This document shows, in pieces, positions 1 to 22,866 of a stretch of DNA of 64,000 bases. The stretch is from Hemibagrus wyckioides (taxonomy: Eukaryota; Chordata; Actinopteri; Siluriformes; Bagridae), in contig NC_080711.1 of NCBI RefSeq assembly GCF_019097595.1, positions 18,160,928-18,224,927 on the forward strand, written 5' to 3'. A model generated the notes under the pieces. The model searched no databases. It saw only the letters and a program-made list of their open reading frames with translations, and was not told the DNA's origin. The stretch's first letter is position 1; the number at the start of each line of letters is the position of its first letter. A program made the translations under genes and the position numbers.

Positions 1-739
1 ACATGTTTTTTTTAGAAGAAACCAGAGAACCTAAAAGAAACCAGTGCAGTGATACCAGTGTAGGGTGATGTGTCCTCTTTTTCCCGGATACGGATTTCAC
101 CTGCACTTTGAAATTGGATGAAATTTCTACCATTTGTCTTTATTTCCATCCAACTATATCCTTTGGCACCCGTCTGCGACATGGCACCATCTTGCCACAC
201 TATCCTCTTTTGTCATCCTACGTGAGAAGATCATGCACAGGACACTTACCTGAGCTCAGGATCAAACCCAGGACTCCAGAGCAGAGGTGTTTGAAACCCA
301 GCCCCCTGCAGAGTGGATGATATGCGACCCGCTGGCTAAGACGGTGCAGTTTTTCTTCCACTTGAGGGAGACAGTGGACTGGGTTACCACAAATGTGAGA
401 CCCTTTTTTTTTTCCTGTGACTAGACCTGCAAATGAATTCACTGGATGAAATATTCAGTCATGGATACAGACAAAAAATAACCAAAGGGATGATTCCAAA
501 AGAGCTGGAAACCATTAAGCACTGGACAATTTTATTGAACGCTTGAAAGAGAATGGAGAATGTATTTAAAATGTTAAGCTTTATAATTATCTGAGCTCGT
601 CTGATTACTTTTGGTCCCTGTAATTGGATGGAACCCCTAGGTGTTTTAATGAGAGGTCTAATCTAAGCAGTTTTACTCGCTGTGCTGCTGTTCCCTCTTA
701 CACCACACAGTACATATGAATTTAGATAAACTATATTAC

Positions 740-1195
740 CAAAAGTTTTGGGACAAATCATTACATTCAGGTGTTGTTTTTCAGGGGTTGGGCTCGGCCC
801 CCAAGACATTTTGGAAAATTTCATGCTCCCAACTTTGTGGGAACAGATTGGGGATGACCCCTTCCTGTTCCAACATGACTGTACACCAGTGCACAAAGCA
901 AGGTCCATAAAGACATGAGTGAGTGAGTTTGGTGAGGAGCTTCACAGAGTCCTGACCTCGACCTGATAGAACACCTATGGGATGAATTAGAGCGCAGACT
1001 GTGAGCCAGGCCAAAACTGGGTTTACATGCACATGAATGTAATATGGAGTTGCCCCGCCCTTTGCAGCTATAACAGCTTCAACTCTTCTGAGAAGGCTTT
1101 CCCCGAGGTTTAGGAGTGTGTTTATGGGAATTTTTGACCATTCCCCTAGAAGCGCACTTGTGAGGTCAGGCACTGATGTTGGACGAGATGTTGGT
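740..1195. mobile_element. Two Tc1 transposase fragments joined tail to tail
   Basis: On the plus strand 740-1010 encodes broken pieces of a Tc1 transposase, including the segment around the second catalytic Asp (F-Q-H-D-C-T-P-V-H) and the I-E-H-L-W-D-E-L-E segment with the third acidic residue. On the minus strand 1195-1020 encodes the transposase C-terminus of the same family (A-V-I-A-A-K-G-G). The two face opposite ways and meet at about 1012-1020. Stop codons and indels show it is inactive. A related fragment lies at 30370-30730. Confidence 0.8.
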
Positions 1196-1403
1196 CTCTG
1201 CTACACCTGACATGAAGGTCACTGATAGGCTGCGTAAATCTACAGTCTTGGCTAGAAAGAAATCAGCCCCAGCCTCATCTCCTTTTACTATAATGTGTTT
1301 TTACTTATGACCAACAGAGCTGTGCTGGGTTCCACCTTCAGAAGAATCAGAAAGTGTTCTCTCTTCATGGACATGTCAGTAATTACTTATATAACTTATC
1401 TCA

Positions 1404-1597
1404 AGTGGTTAAGCCTGTGGGTCGTTGATCGGGGTTCAAGCCCCAGCATCGCCAATGTGCCACCCTGCTCCAGGGGTGCTGCATCATGGCTGACCCTGTG
1501 CTCTGACCCCAAACCCCAAAGAATGGGAAATGTGAAGAAAGAATTTCACTGTACAGTAATGTATGTGACAAATAAGGACCTTAACAAGACAACGTAA
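1404..1597 (+). mobile_element. tRNA-derived SINE, copy 1
   Basis: It starts with CTCAAGTGGTTAAG, resembling a tRNA A box, followed by GGGGTTCAAGCCCC, a B-box match. The body contains a conserved CCAGGGGTGCTGCATCATGGCTGACCCTG-like segment, and the tail is AATTTCACTGTACAGTAATGTATGTGACAAATAA. The same order of blocks recurs at 45296-45513, 61366-61565 and, inverted, 63838-64000. The short frame across it is not a gene. Confidence 0.85.
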
Positions 1598-1771
1598 CCA
1601 TATTAACATCTACACTTCTAAATAACATCAAAAGAGCTTGTGTAATTTTAGACTTGAAGAACTGCTGCTCTGTTCATCCCTCTATTCACACACATTCATT
1701 TATAGATCTTTAAAAGAAAAGAAAACAGTTCAATGTTAATAACAGACAAAAAAAGACATTCATCAGAACAA

Positions 1772-3543
1772 TTTATTCAATATCGTGATAATATCATGAT
1801 CCATAATAAAAATGTAGGCAATTATCAGTAACAATGGAAATGAATTAACGGCACTTGTCTACTGTTAACTCCAGTACAGTGCCTTCTGATTGGCCGAGAG
1901 CGGTAGCTACAATAACACAAAGGAGTGGAATAACGGAATCGACAATGATTAACACTATATGTTAGGAGTGCATGTGAGACTGAATAAAACACCAGCGCAG
2001 TTCTTTGAGACGCCCAGACAGTTGTGGTGTGTGTTCTGTATTACACACACACACACACACACACAACCCGAGGCTGCTCAGAGCACTATCAGCTGTAATA
2101 CAGTCATCATTTGTGTTACAATACTGTTTCACACACAGTCACTGACTTCCCCTGACAAAATTTTACATCATGAGTGTGCGCTAGCAACACAAGCAGACCA
2201 CGTGTTAATCGCTCACTCGCTTCTCTGCTAGCGACACAGAAGTATTTTTAGCCAGCTATACAAGTGTAACCGCAGTGAATGCAGGACTGGAGTGATGGAG
2301 ATAAATCGTGTTTGGAGTGCGTTATTGCCACGTGTATAAACAGCATCGTTAGCCATTTCAGTAAGAAACAGCCGTTTAAGAGTGATATTCATTCAATCCT
2401 TCTTTTACTTCATTCGGTGGTCAAGTGGACCCGGTTAGTAGGAATGGGACAATGACGCACTGAAAGCCATAAATATTTCCATCAACATGGCGTGCTGTTG
2501 ATTAGTAAGATGATTAAGTATATACAGTAGAAAAACAAGCAAAGAAAAAAAATCTCACTTGGCAATATCAAATGTTAGTCATAAAGCTGCTCAAATGGAC
2601 CAAAAAAAAAAACCCTGTGCATCACATAAACGTGTTTTTTTTCCCGCTACCACTTGATAAACCGTTTGGCTCTCAGGACTAGACCTGAAAACTGCTCTGT
2701 GAATACTGATCAGCTGTTTCTAACTTGATCATGTGACTTTGCCAAAATAGCATAGCTCTGTTTCCTGTTCTATGCAGGCCTCAGTGTCCTTCACGATCAT
2801 CGCTGTCCTCTTGCTCGCCTGTCTCGCACGTGCCGAGATTTATTACCAACTGTTTCCGACATGCTGGAAAATGTCATGGCATCTCTGGCCGTCTTCATCC
2901 ACCGAACCCCACCCCCACCCCCCTCTTCCTTGTGCCTTGCGCCTGCTTTGTTGCGTCACGTGGCTGGCCGTGTAAACACATGGTTAATGATGATGAGCAC
3001 AAAAATCAAAGCTAATCTCATGTAGTGAGCACTTTGCGTAACATAATTCAATCAAGGAGAAACTGAATTATCATTGAAGCTCGGTTCCCAGACCTGTGCA
3101 GGATGCTTCGTAAACAGTTTAAAAATGTGACTGAAGGAAAAGTTAAGGTGGTCAGTTCAGATGATCTAATTGCTGAGTCCCAGTAGAGAAGGCATCTCAG
3201 ACATGATTCATCACATCGTGGCTTGTTGCTCAGAGCAGCCACCGAGTCAAACAGCTATATACACAACCGTATATATATACTCAGTCCGGTCGCTGCGGAC
3301 TCTTACGCGCTGGTCATTTGGAGTGGTTTAAGGCGATGCCGCAGTCAGGGTCCAAGGCTGTGTGAGCCGAGAGATAAACCGTGTCCACATCACAAGAAAC
3401 AGATCAAAAACAGCGGGGAAAAGGTCACTCCTGCTCAGGCTGGTATCTTTAGAAGTGATGCAACATCACCATGTAATCAGTTTCTACACACTGCTGGAAA
3501 GGAACTAAAGGCCCACTGTGTGATTTTAGGAGTTGTTCATCAT
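1772..3543 (-). other. Probable TRAF7 3' UTR with candidate poly(A) signal
   Basis: Downstream of the TRAF7 stop on the minus strand, the best AATAAA (plus-strand tttatt at 1772-1777) is followed by a T/GT-rich stretch at about 1770-1740, as expected for a cleavage region. This implies a 3' UTR of about 1.8 kb. A second tttatt at 2839-2844 has no T-rich sequence after it. The interval also holds a (CA)n tract at 2042-2065. The assignment is inference; no transcript data are available. Confidence 0.4.
2762..2975 (+). other. Short frame with a signal-peptide-like start
   Basis: From the ATG at 2772, the first residues are M-Q-A-S-V-S-F-T-I-I-A-V-L-L-L-A-C-L-A-R-A-E, which looks like a secretory signal with a cleavage site after A-R-A. 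The rest has no domain, and the ATG overlaps an acceptor-like CTATGCAG. It also lies where the TRAF7 3' UTR should be, on the other strand. Probably chance. Confidence 0.12.
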
Positions 3544-14385
<10,842 letters not shown>

Positions 14386-14520
14386 AACGCTCACGGCACG
14401 CCCTCGTATAACACGCAGAGGCTTCTGGGAAATGGTGTACTCTAACGGCTGGGGCGGAATAACACGTGACTGCTACGAGGCCCATAAATGACTACAAATC
14501 TCAGAGTTCATATGGGGTGT

Positions 14521-14670
14521 GTATCGTGAATATTCAAACACCTAGATGGCGTGATCATGAATATTAATATGACAGGCGACGTGTTCATGAATATTAATAT
14601 GATAGGCGACGTGTTCATGAATATTAATATGATAGGCGACGTGTTCATGAATATTCATAAAATAGATGAC
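14521..14670. repeat. 30-bp minisatellite upstream of TRAF7
   Basis: Units of exactly 30 bases run 14551-14580, 14581-14610 and 14611-14640. The second and third are identical and the first differs at two positions. A diverged fourth unit is at 14641-14670 and a weaker one at 14521-14550. Each unit contains CATGAATATTAATATG, a near-palindrome, and the core units have GCGACGTG across the junction. The array begins about 60-130 bp upstream of the inferred TRAF7 start region. Confidence 0.9.
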
Positions 14671-15110
14671 GTGTCAAGAATAGTCATCAATGGAAATTCC
14701 ATGGTTGTGATGTAATACAGCAGCATTAGCGCATGTCTCAGTTCCCTTTTTTGTTCATGGGGTTTTTTTTGTAACCTCAATAAATAGTATTTATAATAAG
14801 GTTTGTCAGATTTTATAAATGTCACAATAATTACTTACACCAAGCCTATGAAGTGGTGCAAACAGATGAGGGTGCTGTTTGATCATATCACTGGTGTAAC
14901 ATTACAATCTTTTTATTTCGAATAAAACTTCATGGTTTTTCTCAAATCCCAATGTGATCTATCATGGAATACTTTATTCTGATCCAGGCTACCCGATGAA
15001 ATGTTCTGTCTTGCTGTCTAGATTGTTTTCTTTGTTCAGGTTTTACATTCACCAAAGACCTTCACACTCAAATTTTCACAACTCTAAACATTTCATTTTG
15101 CTTTTCGGTG
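14671..15110. other. Gene-free stretch
   Basis: AT-rich sequence with short frames only and no splice-bounded coding segment. No repeat family recognised. Confidence 0.5.
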
Positions 15111-15111
15111 T

Positions 15112-16030
15112 GTGTGAAAAGTTTCCATACACTTTGTTAGTAAACTTCGTTGGTGGTATTACCTTCTAATTGCTTAAACATTAATCTGAACTCTGACAGA
15201 ACTGTGTCACTCAGTTTGTTTGTTAGCCTCCTCGCTTAGACTCGCTTTTTCAGCTTTTCATTTTGTAGACTTTTAGCCACTTTGTTAAAGCTTTGAAAGA
15301 CCTAATCTTGAGTTAAGTTTTAACTTGGAGCTGTATTAAATTGAATTTTCTGAATTGAACCAGTCCCTTTTCCAACAAAAGACCCCACAACATGATGCTC
15401 CCGCCACCACGCTTCACAGTTTCAATGACGTTCCTTGGATTAAACACCACAGTACGTTGTGTTGATAATTGCAGCCATACAGTGAATTTTTCGCTGTGTC
15501 CAACCAGAGAACACACCTTCAAAAGTCTTGTGATCACCTAGAAACCTTAGTCCAGCTTTTTTACGCTGGTCATGGAGTAGAGGCTTCTTCTCTGCTTGGC
15601 AGCCTTTCATGGTATGCTATGTAGGTCTTTCTTAATGATGGATACCTATCGGATACCTATCCATTGATATATGATGCCTCCAACTCCTTCATCACTTCCT
15701 TTTTTGTTGTCTTGGGGATTAGTTGATTAGTCCATGAATGACAGTGTTTTAGTGTGGTTCCAAGATTTTTTGTATACAATTGCTTGTACAAATGCTCATG
15801 GCATAATTTTGGTTATCTGAGTTCTTGGCTGAGTTGCTCGGATTTTCCCATGGTAATAAGGGCAAAATGCTATGGTCTCAAAATTAGCTGCTCTCTAGGT
15901 GTGCTTCAATTATCTTCTAATTAAAACAAATGACCAATCAGACGTTTTTTGAAGTCAATACATCAATTTCTGGACTGTTTATAGAGGCAGTCAGCTTGGT
16001 GTATGTTAACTTCAGATATAGATAGTGAAT
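15112..16030 (-). mobile_element. Degenerate Tc1-like element
   Basis: The minus strand at 15537-15313 encodes a piece of the transposase catalytic domain including the V-K-R-G-G-G-S-I-M-L-W-G segment. Outer blocks at about 15112-15150 (TTTCCATACACTTTGTTAGTAAAC) and 15998-16020 (GTGTATGTTAACTTC) resemble degraded inner terminal repeats. Numerous stops; a long-dead copy. Its family differs from the other Tc1 copies in the window. Confidence 0.65.
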
Positions 16031-16730
16031 TAAAGCTGAAATAAACCTGTCATGACATCTAATGTGAACAAAGCCGAAGCCCTAATTGTGCCTTTGTTGT
16101 TTTTTTGTGTCTTGAATAACTGGCTGAAAAAATAAGTAAATAAATCTCAAGCCAAAATATTGGACACCAACCTCACTATATCCAAATGTAGCCAATCAAC
16201 CAATACTAAGTATCTGGGTTAGACCTGAGGCGTGCATCTGGACTGGCATCCTGATGGAAGCAACAAAGGAGTCCAGTGAGAACAAAAGGTTTCTACAAAG
16301 ACCATGTTTATTATAACAAGCATACAGTTATTCATTTATTTATCCTTAGCAACTGTGTACTCAGGGTTGAGGTGCTTTAAATAAGGCTATGAAGGGAACC
16401 AAAAAAATTTGGGTCATTAGGCAAGTACAGAAAAATGTAAATGCATCAGAGGGCTTTAAAAAAGTCTCTAGTTGAGGCCAATTATGAACTCGTGTGATGT
16501 AGCTGAGGTTGAGGAACCCTCAGAGCCAGAATTCACACACCATGCTGACAGTACTGGCATTTCTATTTGTGTTTTCTACAGTGTTTCCTGATTTATAGTG
16601 GTAAGAAAAAGAAAAAAAAAGGAAGTTGAATCTGATAGAGATATGGAAATCTGGAGCACGATACAGATATAGATACAGATACTGATACTGTTAGTGTTAC
16701 TGCATTACATCTTTACTACATATACATATA

Positions 16731-18323
16731 CACTACCGGTCAAAAGTTTTAGAACACCCCAATTTTTCCAGTTATTTATTGCAATTCAAGTCGTTCAACT
16801 CCAATGAATAGCTTGAAATGGTACAAAGGTAAGTGGTGAACTGCCAGAGGTTAAAAAAAAGGTAAGGTTACCCAAAACTGAAAAATAATGTACATTTCAG
16901 AATTATACAAAAAGGTCTTTTTCAGGGAACACAAAATGGGTTAACAATTTAAAGCTGTTCTGCAGCAATGGAGGTTGATCAAGCCTTGAAAGCTGGTGCT
17001 GCTAATTCCTACAGGTGTTCCAACTTTTCTGGATTACTTACAACCCCCTCTGTCTGCATAAAAGCAGTGTTGGAACACACTGTGGTACCATACCCTCGTG
17101 AGCATCAGTTGAACAGTATTGTACTGCAGAAAGTAGTGTGTTGCTACAAAAATGGCGAGAAAAAGGCAATAAACAATGGAAGAGAGACAGACCATCATAA
17201 CACTTAAAAATGTAGGTCTTTCCTACAGTGAAATTGCAAAGAAAGTCAAGGTGTCAGTGAGTACAGTTTCCTTCACCATCAAAAGACACTCAGAAACTGG
17301 GGCAAACTCTGACAGGAAGAGGTCTGGCAGACACAAAGCCACAACTGAATCAGAGGACTGAGAGTTAACAGCTTGCGTGATAGGCAGCTCACAGGACAAC
17401 AGCTTCAAGTACAGTTTAATAGTGGTCGTAGTAAGCAAGTCTCAGTTTCAACTGTGAAGAGAAGACTTTGAGCTGCAGGTTTGACAGGACGAGTTGCAGC
17501 AAGAAAGCCATTGCTAAGACGTCAGAATAAGACAGAGAGGCTTGCCTGGGCCATGAAACACCGCCATTGGACTACTGAAGACTGGAAGAAGGTATTATGG
17601 ACTGATGAATCAAAATTTGAAATCTTCCGTTCATCACGCAGGATCTTTGTACGCCGTCGAGTAGGCGAAAGGATGGTTCCACAGTGTGTGGCATCAACTG
17701 TCAAACATGGAGGAGGAAGTGTGATGGTCTGGGGCTGTTTTGCTAGATCCATGGTCGGTGACTTGTACAGAGTGAGAGGCACCCTGAACCAAAATGGCTA
17801 CCACATCATTCTGCAGCGCCATGCAATACCCTCTGGTATGCGCCTAGTTGGCCAGGGGTTCATCCTACAGCAAGATAATGACCCAAAACATAAGTCCAAG
17901 CTATGCCAGAACTACCTCAGGAAAAAAAGAACAAGATGGTAAGCTTGAAAACATGGAGTAGCCAGCACAGTCTCCAGACTTAAACCCCATCGAGCTGGTT
18001 TGGGATGAACTGGACAGAAGAGTGGAAGCAAAGCAACCTACAAGTGCCAAACATTTATGGGAACTTCTGCAGCAGATTTGGGAAGAACTTTCTGAAGAAT
18101 ATTTGATTTCTATTGTAGAAAGAATGCCACAAGTGTGTTCAGCTGTTATATCTGCCAAAGGTGGCTACTTTGATGATTCAAAAGTTTAGAATAAATCTTT
18201 TTTAACTCCAATTGCTTATTTGTACTATGCTTTCATTTCAGAGTGCAATGAGACATTAAACTGAATAATTTTCAATAAAAAACTGGAGAAATTGGCATGT
18301 TCTAAAGCTTTTGACTGGTAGTG
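16731..18323 (+). mobile_element. Nearly complete Tc1 element with DD38E-type spacing
   Basis: The element is 1593 bp, bounded by TA at 16729-16730 and 18324-18325. Terminal repeats are CACTACCGGTCAAAAGTTTTAGAACA at the left and the matching inverted CATGTTCTAAAGCTTTTGACTGGTAGTG at the right. Similarity between the ends extends well inside. It is bounded by normal Tc1 target duplications. Damage is light: a few stops and single-base frame changes. Confidence 0.92.
17176..18189 (+). pseudogene. Tc1 transposase pseudogene
   Basis: The frame opens at 17176 with a helix-turn-helix region (M-E-E-R-Q-T-I-I-T-L-K), stops at 17359, resumes at 17481 after a stop inside the second DNA-binding part, and runs to 17940. 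A single-base change near 17925-17932 shifts the frame, and a TAG replaces the usual Trp at about 17958. The C-terminus then continues to the stop at 18187-18189. The first Asp is in W-T-D-E-S and the second in Q-Q-D-N-D-P. The third, Glu, is in N-P-I-E-L-V-W-D. If the shift is ignored, 38 residues separate the last two, unlike the usual 34. Confidence 0.85.
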
Positions 18324-19119
18324 TATCTTATACTCCATTTTATTTGTATCCTTAATAATTCTGTTTCTGAACTTTTCCACTACTTTGTTTTGATTTAGTC
18401 ATTATTCCTTGTAAGTGATATCTTAAAAAATCTGATTCCTCAAGATAGTAGTTTGATTTCACACCACACTAGTCTCAGACTCAGAAGCTGGAATTTCCTT
18501 TTCAAGAAATTTAGTTGATAATGTAATTGTCATTTTTTTATTAATATATTTCATTTGAGCAGACTCAATATAGTATGTACAGTATGTATAAATTTGTACT
18601 ACAGATGTATAACAAAACAATTCATACAAGACCCCAAATTTTGACTGTATTTTCGTCAAAGGACATGAAACATTGTGCATTTTTTCTGAGCTGCTCCTTT
18701 AATGCTCTGTGTCGAGGTTGTGATCCGGTCACATGGCATGTTTCTTTTCACTCTGCAGAATTGCTTTCACCCCTTCACATAGGAGTACCCCTACGAGCAC
18801 TAAAGGGCACTTAATGCCACGGATGAAAAAATATTTCAGACTTCCATACAGTTCGAGGTTCCATTAGCGTAGCGCCAGGCCCTCTCTGCCTTTGTGTTAA
18901 GTAGGTGAAGCGTTAATCCTGGCTTCCATAACTTCCTGACACAATGAAAAACATTTTTTTTTCTTCGGGGTAAAATGTATTTATAGGCATTAGAGAGTCA
19001 CTGAAATGTCTTGGAGAGGCATTAAAGGCCCAAACCCTAGAGCAATCAGTTCTCTAGTATCTCTCCATTAAAGACATTCAGACAGTATAGTAAAGCCATT
19101 ATACTGTATGTACATATAT

Positions 19120-19121
<2 letters not shown>

Positions 19122-19196
<75 letters not shown>

Positions 19197-19197
19197 A
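19122..19197. repeat. (TA)n(TG)n microsatellite
   Basis: About 30 AT units (19122-19180) run directly into about eight GT units (to 19197). Confidence 0.95.
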
Positions 19198-19264
19198 TAA
19201 CAAAATGTCTCCAACATTCTATAAACCACAAAGCATAACTGAATTAAATTTTTATTTTTATTTT

Positions 19265-19895
19265 TTGGGCCAGTGGTGATGCAGGTCATAAAGGTTGATC
19301 ATTTTAGAGCAAAAGTATTTGGATGTGCCAAGTGCATCACCAGGACTGAACTGCCTGATCTACAGAATATTTACATCAGGCGGTGTAGGTCCAGGGGTGA
19401 GCGCATTATTAAAGACACTCATCACAAACTGTTTCAGTGCCTGCCATCTGGCAAGAAACTCCGATCACTCAGGGCATGAACTGAAAGACTGAACAGTAGC
19501 TTTTTTTTATCAGGCTATACAGACATTAAATACACAACCTTAGTAATTACTGATAAAAATTAGCACACAGTCACTTACTATAGATTGTTAAGTTAATACT
19601 TGCTGTTGTTTGCATATTTGTACATTCTTATTTTTACAGTCCACATATTTGCACAGCATAACTTATATTCTCCAGACCAGTCTTATTGCACATTTGTACA
19701 TATTTTTTAAATTTAATTAATTAATTAATTTATTTATTTTCTTCTATCTTATTAGAGTGTTTATCTATTTATCCTTTTAAATCTTTTATGTTTTTATTCT
19801 GAACAGTCTGGAGTTGTTGCAACTGCATTTCACTACTGGTGTACTTCGTACAACCACGAATGTGACAAATAAAATCTTGAATCTTGATTTTTTTT
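19265..19895 (+). mobile_element. 3' end of a non-LTR retrotransposon (Rex1/CR1-like)
   Basis: The frame at 19273-19479 encodes a C-terminal LINE segment (L-P-D-L-Q-N-I-Y-I, R-C-R-S-R-G, L-P-S-G-K-K), typical of the region after the reverse transcriptase in Rex1/CR1-type LINEs. An AT-rich 3' UTR follows and ends GAATGTGACAAATAAAATCTTGAATCTTG with a T run. Only the 3' part is present, as with 5'-truncated insertions. The tail resembles that of the SINE copies in this window. Confidence 0.7.
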
Positions 19896-19899
19896 TTTT

Positions 19900-22290
19900 T
19901 TTAGTAAAGGGGGATTTTTCACAAGATGAACAATCTTGTCACCTAAAACAACACAAAAAAGAAAGAGGAATCAATGTTTTAAAATGACTTAGGCAGGTGG
20001 TTTATTCAGAGCTAATAGCAGAAATAGGAACTGTTCATAAAATTAGGAAACTCAAAAAATACGGAATAGAAATAGTGATCTATATAGAAATAGTGAATCC
20101 AATATGCATTAGGTAAAAAGCAGGGTCATAAACTGGCACAATTCAATCAGGTTGTAAACTGGTCCCAAACACGCTAGACAGAAAATATATTAATTCCACA
20201 AAACTGGGTACACAGGAGCATAACGTCAGGCTTGGTAAACATCATGGATGTGAGAGAGCTGAATTTATACTTCACAAATAATAAACTGAAAGAAAGGAGC
20301 CTTTAAAACGGGAGTAACAGAATTTCCTAACTAAACACAGAAGGACATGGTCAGAAGGATGCTGATTTGGGAGTGTAGGTGGTTGCTGGGAATGTGAGTC
20401 CATGTCCATGTTTTTAGTCCACAGTGAATTGAATCTCATCTAAAAAAGGACATTCACATGAACAAACTGTACAAAAGAAAAGAACGAGAAATGCTTTAAA
20501 TTAAGGAGTCTCCAACTTTACAGGAAGTGACATCACTGCTAATTAAAAAAAGTTTCCACAGAAAGCTATTGGGATAGTCAATGTCTATTCAAGGCATACA
20601 GTCAAATTCTATAATAGAAGCTAACACACACACACAAAGAAAAATGTCTAATCCATGCAGGATTACAGGATTAAAAGCCTCATAACCCAGAATCTGGAGT
20701 GCCATTAATCTGAATACTAAGTATTTTCAGACAACACACAGGGCTGAAATAAACGTAGCACTTGATCATTTCTCAGTATCATTACTGTCCATCCAGAAAT
20801 CCTGGCTCTCTGTATATCTGTTTTGGTTTCGATCCAGATATCAACCCGAAGCCTTTAATTAGCGACGACTGTGTAAAGTGACAATTTATGCGCAGCTAAA
20901 TGTAGCGAGTTTTCCACAGATGTCAATTGTTGAGGCTCTTTCAAAACAAAACAAAACAAAAAAAAAAACATATCCATAAGAATCGTTTTTTATTATACAA
21001 AAAATGCGACAAAATATACTGCATGAATAGCCGACAATAAATGAAATAAACGCAAGGATCTTGCAAAAATATTAGCACTCTTTAAGAAAAGAATAGCAAT
21101 ATAATCCTTCTTCTTCTTCTTCGTATTATTATTGTTATTGTTATTATACATAAGCAATACTAATGGTTTCAGAAATCAGGCTTAACCAGACACATCAGTG
21201 ATGCCTCCAATAAGAATTAAGTACAAGCCATCATACATTAAATCTACTGTTCCACATACAGTATTTATTGTACTGCCATGTGTGTTTATGCCGCCCAGCA
21301 TCCCATACTCATCCCGCAATAACTTGTCCCTCTATATTCCCCTGTATATGGACTGGATTATCATCATAAAACCTTGATTTGTCTTGATTCTCAATATATT
21401 CTCACATCTTATAATAAAAGGTCGATGTAAAAATGTTTAATCTGTGCAGGATTACAGGCATCATAACCTAGAATGTGGAGCCTGCTAAGCCTTTTTAGAG
21501 AGCATCACGTCATGTATATATATACGATTGCCTGCCATTTTGTGGATCACACAAAGTAAAAGTTAAATGTGTCTCTGATGAGCAAGCCAGAGGTGATGGT
21601 GGTGTGGATGATATGAGAAAGAAACCTTGAGAGAAACCAGACTCAAAAGGGAACCCCGTCCTCATCTGACACCGGATAGTGCGATTATAAATCATTTCCC
21701 TTCTAAAACGGCGTACAGTAAGGTCGCAAAGTTCATTTGTGTATCCAGGAAAATTATTCTAGTTTTAACATGAAGTCTGTTTTGTTGAAGTTATCAACTG
21801 GTCACTGATGGAAACTTGAGCGCAAAACTGTTGCTATTGATTGCCATCATTATGGTTTCTAAGTGGGATATCCACAGCAATCCCATATATCTCTAGGCTG
21901 TCTGTGTAACACAGGATGTCACAGTAATATAGAGGTTTGTGTGGAATCTGATAATAAGGTGTGAAATCGTTGAGTGTAGTTAAATCAGTCTAAAATAAAA
22001 AGAGTCATGACACTTTCAAGCATTAAACAACCAAACAATAACCCAAAGATTAATCAGAGTTGGAATATACATATACAGACTATAGATACACACTGCTTAG
22101 TTGATGTTACAGTCCACTGTCCTGTTGTGCATTTAATTGAAGCTCTATTCTATTTTCCTCCCAAAGACAAGGAACATTATCTTTAAGTCATTCCAAGCTT
22201 ATTTTAAAAATTTGTTTTAATGTGTTGAAGAATCAACTGTTTGATGTGACGTTTCCAATGCACATAAAAATGGTAACTTTTACACCTTTT
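19900..22290. other. Gene-free, AT-rich stretch
   Basis: No splice-bounded coding segment found. It contains a CTT run (21107-21121) and a fragment at about 21590-21700 of a dispersed repeat (ACCCCGTCCTCATCTGACACCGGATAGTGCGATTAT) that is related to 44810-44850. Confidence 0.5.
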
Positions 22291-22291
22291 G

Positions 22292-22814
22292 CACCATTCA
22301 GGCATAACATTATAAACAGTGACAGGTGAAGTGAATAAGACTGATGATCTCCTCATCATGGCACCTGTTAGTGGGCGGGATATATTAGAGGCAGCAAGTG
22401 AACATTTTGTCCTCAAAGTTGATGTGTTAGAAGCAGGAAAAATAGACAAGCGTAAGGATTTGAGCGAGTTTGACGAAGGGCCAGATTGTGATGGCTAGTT
22501 CCTGCAGCTCTTGTGGGGTGTTCCAGGTCTGCAGTGGTCAGTATCTATCAAAAGTGGTCCAAGGAAGGAACAGTGGTGAACCAGTGACAGGGTCATGGGC
22601 GGCCAAGGCTCATTGATGCACGTGGGGAGCGAAGGCTGGACCGTGTGATCCGATCCAACAGATGAGCTACCGTTGCTCAAATTGCTGGTTAATGCTGGTT
22701 CTGACAGAAAGGTGTCAGAATACACAGTGCAGGACGGGTCAGGGCTGTTTTGGCAGCAAAATGGGGATCAACACAGTATTAGGCAGGTGGTCATAATGTT
22801 ATGCCTGTTCAGTG
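22292..22814 (+). mobile_element. Deletion derivative of Tc1 family A, second copy
   Basis: Ends are CACCATTCAGGCATAACATTATAA and the inverse ATAATGTTATGCCTGTTCAGTG, followed by TA. The internal sequence matches 5282-5822 closely, including the [10 protein letters not shown] start region at about 22435-22500, and lacks the catalytic domain. Small indels break the frame. Confidence 0.88.
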
Positions 22815-22844
22815 TAATGTGATAATGAAGAGTGGCAAGGCTGC

Positions 22845-22866
22845 AAGGTAAGGTAAGGTAAGGTAA
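22845..22866. repeat. GGTAA pentamer run
   Basis: Four tandem AGGTA units immediately downstream of the Tc1 derivative. Confidence 0.85.

Noticed and set aside
781..1173. 130-residue minus-strand frame as a gene
   Set aside because: Made of a Tc1 C-terminus in sense plus antisense sequence of another fragment.
1404..1470. tRNA gene with A and B boxes
   Set aside because: The boxes belong to a SINE head; the cloverleaf is not complete and the same sequence recurs with a SINE tail.
19046..19289. Frames rich in I-Y or T-H repeats
   Set aside because: Translation of TA and CA microsatellites.
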